64,000 bases of DNA from Paenibacillus rhizovicinus (GTDB lineage Bacteria; Bacillota; Bacilli; Paenibacillales; Paenibacillaceae): contig NZ_CP048286.1 in NCBI RefSeq assembly GCF_010365285.1, positions 5,241,501 to 5,305,500 of the forward strand, read 5' to 3'. Of this stretch, positions 58,597-64,000 are shown in pieces; the stretch's first letter is position 1, and each line of letters begins with the position of its first letter. A program made the translations under genes and the position numbers. The notes below the pieces were generated by a model. The model saw only the letters and a list, made by a program, of their open reading frames with translations. It made no database searches and was not told the DNA's origin.

Positions 58597-59271
58597 ATGT
58601 TCAAAGTATTGCTTTTCTTCCTTCTATGGCGGCTGACAGGAAGTCCGATACTTGCCGTTATCGTGTTTTTGATTATTTTATATGTCTTGGAACGGAGATA
58701 TGTCGGCTTGACCCCGAGCATCGTGCGGCCGCTTCGGCGCATGAGCACGATCAAACGGCTGCGGCAGCAAATCGCGATGAACCCGAACGATGTTCCGGCC
58801 AAGCACGAGCTTGCCCGGCTGTTGATCGAACGCAAACGTTATGCGGAAGCGAAAGCATGGCTGATGCCGCTGCAGGACGCGCTCGAGAATTCGGCGGAGT
58901 TCTGGGACGATCTCGGCGCTTGTCTGCTGCAGCTGGGCGAATTGGAAGCGGCGGAAGCCTCGATCGGCAACGCGCTTTCCATTAACCCCCGGGTGAAATA
59001 CGGTACGCCCTATCTCCGGCTTGCTTCCATCTATGCCAAGAAGGATCCGCAGAAGGCGATCGGCTATCTTCAGGCGTTCCGCGGCATTCATTCATCGTCG
59101 ATCGAAGCTTATTATAAGCTTGCCGAAATTTACACGCTGCTCGGGCAGCGGGACGAAGCGAAGCGCATGTTTGCGGAGTGCGGCACGATCTACCGCTCGC
59201 TCCCGCGCTACAAGAAGCGCCAGGAACGCAAATGGGCGCTGCGCGCTTGGTTGAAAGGCATGCGTTCTTGA
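58597..59271 (+). CDS. Membrane-anchored TPR protein
   Basis: A 224-residue protein: one N-terminal hydrophobic helix (MFKVLLFFLLWRLTGSPILAVIVFLIILYVL), a basic loop, then about four tetratricopeptide repeats (NDVPAKHELARLLIERKRYAEAKAWLMPL, AEFWDDLGACLLQLGELEAAEASIGNAL, KYGTPYLRLASIYAKKDPQKAIGYLQAF, IEAYYKLAEIYTLLGQRDEAKRMF). ATG 58597 follows GGGAGG. TPR domains are protein-interaction scaffolds; the partner is unknown. Divergent from glutaminase. Confidence 0.88.
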   Translation: MFKVLLFFLLWRLTGSPILAVIVFLIILYVLERRYVGLTPSIVRPLRRMSTIKRLRQQIAMNPNDVPAKHELARLLIERKRYAEAKAWLMPLQDALENSAEFWDDLGACLLQLGELEAAEASIGNALSINPRVKYGTPYLRLASIYAKKDPQKAIGYLQAFRGIHSSSIEAYYKLAEIYTLLGQRDEAKRMFAECGTIYRSLPRYKKRQERKWALRAWLKGMRS

Positions 59272-59360
59272 CCGATTGGTTTTCCGAATATGCCAGGTTA
59301 CCTTCATAATTAATTCCGCGAAGGATTGCTTTAATGTCCCAGTAATGTTGGATTCTCACA

Positions 59361-59389
59361 TTGTCACTCTCGTCAAAATCGTTCATAAT
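59361..59389 (+). promoter_or_regulatory. SigA promoter before the orphan sensor kinase
   Basis: TTGTCA (59361-59366), exactly 17 bp, and CATAAT (59384-59389), 72 bp before the start codon. Confidence 0.65.
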
Positions 59390-59460
59390 GATAGCGTCCG
59401 CCAGGATGTGAGCATCCATGAAAGGCGCAGAAAATATGGCTTTGAACGGAGAAACTCGAA

Positions 59461-61209
59461 ATGTCTCGTAATGCCTGGCTGCTGATCATCGTTTTGATCG
59501 CCGTGCTTCTCGGCGTGAACAATACCGTATATTATTTTACGACGAAGAATTCGCTGGAAGACGGCCTCCGCCATGAGCTTGATTCAGTGGCGAAGCAAAT
59601 TGCCATATCGATCGAAAATTCGCGCAACGGCTCGGAAATCTATCAAGAAGAAGTCGGACGCGAGCTTCGCGCTGCATCCGTCGCGACGCAGTACGCGCTC
59701 GACTCCGATGTGGATAAAGTCTCGAACGATCAGCTCGCGGAACTGGCGAAGAAGCTGGATCTCGTCGATATTACGCTGCTGAAGCGGACGAAAGACAATA
59801 TCGTCTTGTACAAATCCTCCGACCCCAAGGAGATCGGATACAAAACGGACAGCTGGGATCCGTGGTACCAGGCGTTTAATCAGTTGTTCGACCAGAAACA
59901 AGTGACCATCGACTGGGGCCAGAGCCTCCAGAATTTTTGGACGGGACCGTTCGAATTCTCCTCGACGGAGACGAAATCGATTCAAAAATGGGGCTACTAT
60001 TTCGACGGCACGACGAACTATATTTCCGACCCCTACATTAGTTACGAGAGCCGGCAGCTTGCATTCGATAACGCAACGGGCGTCAACACGCTGATCCAGA
60101 AGACGCTTGACGCTAATTCATGGCTGAAAGAAATCGCCGTCATTAACCCGGAGACGTTCCCGGATGGCAAAGCGAAGACGCTGAACGAAAAAGGCGAATG
60201 GGTCACGCACAAGACGCAAAACCCGATCATCGAAGGCGCCTACACGCTGAAGGCTGCAACCGATACCGCTAACGTGAAGCTGGCGAATAAGCAGGGTTTA
60301 AAGACATATCAAGACGCGACCATTCGCGGCGAGCATGTCATTAAGCTGTTTATCCCGGTCGATGTCAGCACGAAGGTGGCCAGCATGCTGGATGGCGAAG
60401 GCGAGCCGATCCCGCGGTACGTGCTCACGCTCGTCGCGGATTACGGAACGATCCAGCACACGCTGAACGAGCAGCTGATCAACATTGCGCTTATTATCGG
60501 AATCGCGACGCTGCTCAGCCTGGTCTTCCTCTACTGGGTCGTGGCGGCTTACCGCAAGTCGCAGGATAAGCTGGTCCGCAGGGCGCAGGAGACCTACCTG
60601 GAGGAGATTAACGGGATGTTCCAATCCATCCGGTCTCAGCGGCATGACTTCCTGAATCACGTGCAGACGATGAATTCGCTCGCGAAACTCGGCAAGACGG
60701 AAGAGCTGACCGCCTACGCGGAAGAGCTGACGGGCGAGATTCACCAGATGAACGATATTATCAATATCGGCAATCCTGCAATCGCGGCGCTGATTCGTTC
60801 CAAAATGCTGCAGGCGGACACGCTGAAGGTGGAGTTCACGACCGTATTCAACGACATGAACAAGCTGGAGCTCGGGATCAAGTCGCTCGACTTGACGCGC
60901 CTGCTCGGAAACCTGATCGATAATGCCTTCGACGAGGTCATGACCTACGAGGAAGGCAATCGCAGCGTGAGCATCGAGGCGGGGCAGAAAGACGGCTACT
61001 TCCAGTTCATGATCCGCAACACCTGCAGCCGCGCCGAAGCGCTCCGCGACAAGCCGTTGTTCCAAGCCGGCTTCTCGACGAAGGGCAACGGACATTCCGG
61101 TCTCGGCCTGCATATCGTGAAATCCATCGTCGACAAGTACAAAGGCGTCATTACGATGTCGGTCGACGAACCCAATTCCGTGACGTTTATGATTAAGATT
61201 CCGTATTAA
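59461..61209 (+). CDS. Sensor histidine kinase, SpoOB-type (orphan)
   Basis: A 582-residue membrane kinase: first helix (~5-25), a large extracellular domain (~26-340), second helix (~342-365), then RSQRHDFLNHVQTMNSLAKLGKTEELTAYAEELTGEI, the SpoOB-like box with the acceptor His as in DcuS/CitA/AgrC-like kinases. The ATPase has DLTRLLGNLIDNAFDEVM, and GFSTKGNGHSGLGLHIVKSIVDKY. No response regulator lies beside it, which is uncommon for this class. The extracellular domain is long and not PAS-like in an obvious way; the ligand is unknown. Confidence 0.9.
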   Translation: MSRNAWLLIIVLIAVLLGVNNTVYYFTTKNSLEDGLRHELDSVAKQIAISIENSRNGSEIYQEEVGRELRAASVATQYALDSDVDKVSNDQLAELAKKLDLVDITLLKRTKDNIVLYKSSDPKEIGYKTDSWDPWYQAFNQLFDQKQVTIDWGQSLQNFWTGPFEFSSTETKSIQKWGYYFDGTTNYISDPYISYESRQLAFDNATGVNTLIQKTLDANSWLKEIAVINPETFPDGKAKTLNEKGEWVTHKTQNPIIEGAYTLKAATDTANVKLANKQGLKTYQDATIRGEHVIKLFIPVDVSTKVASMLDGEGEPIPRYVLTLVADYGTIQHTLNEQLINIALIIGIATLLSLVFLYWVVAAYRKSQDKLVRRAQETYLEEINGMFQSIRSQRHDFLNHVQTMNSLAKLGKTEELTAYAEELTGEIHQMNDIINIGNPAIAALIRSKMLQADTLKVEFTTVFNDMNKLELGIKSLDLTRLLGNLIDNAFDEVMTYEEGNRSVSIEAGQKDGYFQFMIRNTCSRAEALRDKPLFQAGFSTKGNGHSGLGLHIVKSIVDKYKGVITMSVDEPNSVTFMIKIPY

Positions 61210-61220
61210 ATCCAATTGCA

Positions 61221-61253
61221 GCCCCTTGTCCGCGTCGAAGTCGGATAAGGGGC
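61221..61253 (+). terminator. Terminator-like hairpin after the orphan kinase
   Basis: Twelve-base arms (61221-61232 and 61242-61253, one G-U) with a nine-base loop, followed only by TTTGT, so termination may be partial. Confidence 0.6.
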
Positions 61254-61310
61254 TTTGTCGTCGGCTGCCGCCGTCGGGATTAGATTGCAAAGCGACAACA
61301 GGATCGATTG

Positions 61311-61319
61311 TGTTATAAT
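61311..61319 (+). promoter_or_regulatory. Extended minus-10 promoter before the SWIM gene
   Basis: TGTTATAAT (TGN plus TATAAT), 35 bp before the start codon; no good minus-35, as often with extended minus-10 promoters. Confidence 0.55.
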
Positions 61320-61353
61320 GGCAGGAATGGGTATCAACGAACGGAGGGACGCC

Positions 61354-62925
61354 ATGAGCACGTTTTTTCAGCTGGATGACGGGCGGCTGCGGGCACTGGA
61401 ATCTGCGATCGCAAGCAGCATTCCGCTGGATGTGCTGGAGAGAGGCTTCGATTATTACCGCCGCGAGAAAGTACTCTCCGTTCAGGTGATGGAGGGCTTC
61501 TCCATCTATGGCGTCGTGAAAGGGACGGCGATTTACGCAGTTACGCTGGATAGCGACGATTTCGCGTTCAGCACGTGCACCTGTCCGGTTAAAGGCAATT
61601 GCAAGCATATGGCTGCCGTTTTCTTTGCCTACCAAGCTTTTATCGGAGCGAGTCCGGATGAAGTCTATAACCGGTTATTGAACGGAATTCCGTTCGAACC
61701 GTCCGCGGGAGCCAAGACGAATGCGGAGGATTCCGGATTGATCGAGCATCATCCGGGAAACTGGCTGGACGAGATGGAGGAGAAGCACGGCGAGGTGTGG
61801 AAGCAGTGCCGGCACTCCCTTCATCCGCTGCAGTCCGTGCTGACGTCGATCAAAGCGGCTTCGAAGAACTGGGATGCGGGATTGCGGCGGCTTCACTGGA
61901 TGCATGGCATCGTATTCGTGCTGGAGCAAGCGGAACGGGCATATTCGCATACGGACAGCTACAGCCGTTATTACTACGAAATGGCGTTTGCCCGGATGAC
62001 GGAGCCTTGGGTCAATCAATATCAGGAGCTTGCGGCAGAGCTTGATCCTGCGGCTTTGAATGCGGAAGAACGCGCTGCCGTCGAGAGCTTGATCGGCGTA
62101 TTCCACCGGCGCGACATGGATCGCGAGCAGCAGCTGCACCGCTGGGAGACGCTTTATTTTGCGCTATGGGCGAATTTGATCGCGGATGCCGAGTGGGCGG
62201 CGCGGGAAGAAAAGCTGCTGCGCGGACGTTTGCGGCAAATGAAGGCGGAGCACGGCATCTTCTTCTTGCCGATGGCGCTCGCTTATCTCGCGTTCGCGGA
62301 CGACCGCGACGAGGATGCGATGGCATTGCTGAGCCGGACCGTGTTCAGCCGAACGGCGCTGCTCGCCTGCGACTGCGCCCTGCAGCGGCTGGAGGAGCGG
62401 GATTGGACCAAGCTGGAGGACTGGATCGGGTATTTGTACGAGGGCTTGTCGATCGAACGCAAATCCAAGGCATTCGGACCGTTCCTGTCCATGTGCCGCC
62501 TTGCGGACCGGCAGCAGCCGGATAATCCGCGCTGGCAGCGGTATTTGGTATCGTTTCTGCCGTATTCGTATTCCGCCTTGACGGAGCATTGGCTGGATTT
62601 GCGCCAGTATACGAAATGGGCGGACTTGCAGCTGCTGTTCGGCATCGAGCCTGACGAGATCGACGTTCAGCTGATGCGGGAAATCGGCAAGGCAGCGCCC
62701 CGCGTGCTGTATCCGCTGTACCATCAGGCGATCGACGGCGCGATACGTTCGCGCAACCGTCAAGGCTACAAGCAGGCGGTTAAACTGATGAAGCGGCTGG
62801 AGAAACTGTATAAAGCAGAGAAGCAGCATGAGGCGTGGAGCCGCTTCGTGGACGGCATCGTACGGAAACACCAGCGGCTGCGCGCGCTGCAGGAAGAGCT
62901 GTGGAGAGGAAAGATCGTCACATGA
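61354..62925 (+). CDS. SWIM zinc-finger protein
   Basis: A 523-residue protein. Residues ~20-100 contain a SWIM domain with the zinc ligands CTC and CKH (FSTCTCPVKGNCKHMAAVFFAYQAF), the C-x-C-xn-C-x-H pattern. The rest is helical, with Trp/Leu/Arg-rich repeats and no other known domain. SWIM proteins often accompany SNF2-type helicases and may bind DNA or proteins for them. ATG 61354 is five bases from GGAGGG; the frame is open upstream to 61255 but crosses the promoter. It overlaps the helicase-associated gene by four bases (ATGA). Confidence 0.9.
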   Translation: MSTFFQLDDGRLRALESAIASSIPLDVLERGFDYYRREKVLSVQVMEGFSIYGVVKGTAIYAVTLDSDDFAFSTCTCPVKGNCKHMAAVFFAYQAFIGASPDEVYNRLLNGIPFEPSAGAKTNAEDSGLIEHHPGNWLDEMEEKHGEVWKQCRHSLHPLQSVLTSIKAASKNWDAGLRRLHWMHGIVFVLEQAERAYSHTDSYSRYYYEMAFARMTEPWVNQYQELAAELDPAALNAEERAAVESLIGVFHRRDMDREQQLHRWETLYFALWANLIADAEWAAREEKLLRGRLRQMKAEHGIFFLPMALAYLAFADDRDEDAMALLSRTVFSRTALLACDCALQRLEERDWTKLEDWIGYLYEGLSIERKSKAFGPFLSMCRLADRQQPDNPRWQRYLVSFLPYSYSALTEHWLDLRQYTKWADLQLLFGIEPDEIDVQLMREIGKAAPRVLYPLYHQAIDGAIRSRNRQGYKQAVKLMKRLEKLYKAEKQHEAWSRFVDGIVRKHQRLRALQEELWRGKIVT

Positions 62926-64000
62926 GAGGGTACACGGGCGCTGAAACAATCGTAGTGGACGGTTTCTGGAAAGAAGGCGAGGGCATCGTCCTCGCCGCTG
63001 CGCATGCCGCCGGATTGACGATTCGGCTGCGGCGGCTGCTGTTCGCCTGGCATGAGGCTTCTTGGTACGGCGCGGAAATCGAGGAAAGCAACAATGAACG
63101 GCTGAAGCAGACGGAAATGGTGCTCACGCCGGCCATTGCGATGGATTATTTGTCTTCCCCCGAACCTGTCCGGCTGCTGCAAGTGGAGTGGACGGAACGG
63201 CTTCAACGCTTATCCGAGCTTGGGGTACTGCTGCGGCAGGCGCTGATGAACGGCTGGTATACGCCGGATTGGTCGCGCTGGCAGCCGGATGCCCGGGCTT
63301 GGCGTCTTGAATTGCCGCAGGGCGAACCTGCGACGCTGGCCGCTTGGCGCCAGCTGGTGCCGCAGCTTGAAGCGAACGGCGACGCGGCCGCGGTGCAGGG
63401 CTGGCTCGGCGGCATCGTGGAAGAGCTGATCGCGGCGAATCCTGCTGCGGGCGAGGCCTGGCGCGGAGCCGCGGAAGCCGCTGGCGAAAGCGCGCTCGTG
63501 ATGAAAGCGGTCGACGAGGACGATTGGCTCGTCTCGATCGGCATGAAGCAAGATCATGTGCCGTTCCGAATCGCGCTTCAGCTGCTGGAGCCGAACGAGC
63601 GGCATGGCTGGCAGCTGCGGCCCGCGCTTCAGGACCGCGAGCAAGGCGGAGCATGGTTTACGCTGGCATTTGCTGCGGACGGTTATGGCAATGGCAGTGG
63701 TCATGACGCCCATCGCGGAAGCGGCGGAGACGGCGATGCCGAGGACGAAGTTAATGGCATCGCCGACAACGAGGTTTCGCGTTTCGTTCTTCCGGACGAT
63801 GCTCCAGAGGAGTGGAGGGAACACTTCGCCGAACGGCTGGTCAAGGAAGAAGCCAAATGGGCGGCCGCTTTGGCGGATTGGGCGAAGCCCGTCGGCGTGA
63901 ACGACGAGGGAAGCATCCAGAGTGAGATCATTACGGAACTTACGGATATGCAGGCGTGGGAGTTTCTCGAGCACGAGAGCGTCAAGCTGCTGGCTTCCGG
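62922..64000 (+). CDS. N-terminal part of an SNF2-family helicase-associated protein (partial)
   Basis: The gene runs off the window after 359 residues. ATG 62922 overlaps the stop of the SWIM gene. The visible part (IVVDGFWKEGEGIVLAAAHAAGLTIRLRRLLFAWHEASWYG... VLTPAIAMDYLSSP...) matches in layout the leading domain of bacterial SNF2 proteins coupled to SWIM genes; the ATPase motor would come later. A Gly/Asp-rich insert (around 63684-63750) interrupts it. The assignment depends mostly on neighbourhood and N-terminal style because no helicase motif is yet visible. Confidence 0.7.
   Translation, partial: MRGYTGAETIVVDGFWKEGEGIVLAAAHAAGLTIRLRRLLFAWHEASWYGAEIEESNNERLKQTEMVLTPAIAMDYLSSPEPVRLLQVEWTERLQRLSELGVLLRQALMNGWYTPDWSRWQPDARAWRLELPQGEPATLAAWRQLVPQLEANGDAAAVQGWLGGIVEELIAANPAAGEAWRGAAEAAGESALVMKAVDEDDWLVSIGMKQDHVPFRIALQLLEPNERHGWQLRPALQDREQGGAWFTLAFAADGYGNGSGHDAHRGSGGDGDAEDEVNGIADNEVSRFVLPDDAPEEWREHFAERLVKEEAKWAAALADWAKPVGVNDEGSIQSEIITELTDMQAWEFLEHESVKLLAS

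Overview
The window looks like a chromosome segment from a spore-forming, plant- or soil-associated Firmicute of the Paenibacillus/Cohnella type. The evidence is the spore regulator GerE with a SigK-like promoter, a YhcN/YlaJ-type spore lipoprotein, repeated YesM/YesN-type two-component systems beside LplB/LplC-type sugar transporters, GTG and TTG starts behind strong AGGAGG-like ribosome binding sites, and moderately high GC. I saw no rRNA, tRNA, CRISPR array, intact insertion sequence or prophage.

Region 1 (1-12642) is a glycan locus. It has the end of a sensor kinase, an ABC importer (two permeases and a lipoprotein binding protein), a large unassigned TIM-barrel enzyme, a GH101-type endo-alpha-N-acetylgalactosaminidase, a sugar isomerase/epimerase and a CxPxR sulfatase. 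None of the enzymes shows a signal peptide, so the likely scheme is import of sulfated O-glycan-like oligosaccharides or glycopeptides followed by cytoplasmic breakdown.

Region 2 (12643-14972) has an orphan promoter-terminator unit, then a MarR repressor with a perfect palindromic operator and its MFS exporter. Region 3 (15019-19156) is an operon for unsaturated uronates: kduI, a DeoR regulator, kduD, the KDPG aldolase gene and an unassigned galactose-binding-like protein. Region 4 (19332-22944) is a heterodimeric ABC exporter pair behind a four-fold TGTATAC operator. Region 5 (23186-33024) is an arabinoside-type locus: two-component system, binding protein, two permeases, GH43 and GH127.

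Region 6 (33025-39511) is repeat-rich: degenerate ~56-bp repeats, a heptanucleotide tract, a nonamer tract, a P-loop kinase, and two tandemly duplicated secreted right-handed beta-helix proteins. Region 7 (39683-44462) holds a parvulin-like foldase, then a decayed stretch in which remnants of a sensor kinase, a binding protein, a ketopantoate-reductase-like enzyme and a fumarylacetoacetate-hydrolase-like enzyme lie fused or frameshifted, then an intact protein resembling D-apionate lactonase.

Region 8 (44854-52976) has a ROK repressor, an AraC regulator divergent from a dehydrogenase/isomerase pair, a YhcN-like lipoprotein with an expanded 11-residue repeat, and another AraC regulator divergent from a phytanoyl-CoA-dioxygenase-like enzyme. 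Region 9 (53010-64000) has gerE and a broken partial copy, an AT-richer two-gene unit with a retropepsin-like protease, a TetR/MFS pair, glutaminase, a TPR membrane protein, an orphan SpoOB-type sensor kinase, and a SWIM protein coupled to the start of an SNF2-type helicase-associated gene.

The theme is polysaccharide scavenging: separate import systems with local sensors and CcpA-like sites (25817, 35027, 47069), cytoplasmic hydrolases, and a uronate route to pyruvate and glyceraldehyde 3-phosphate.
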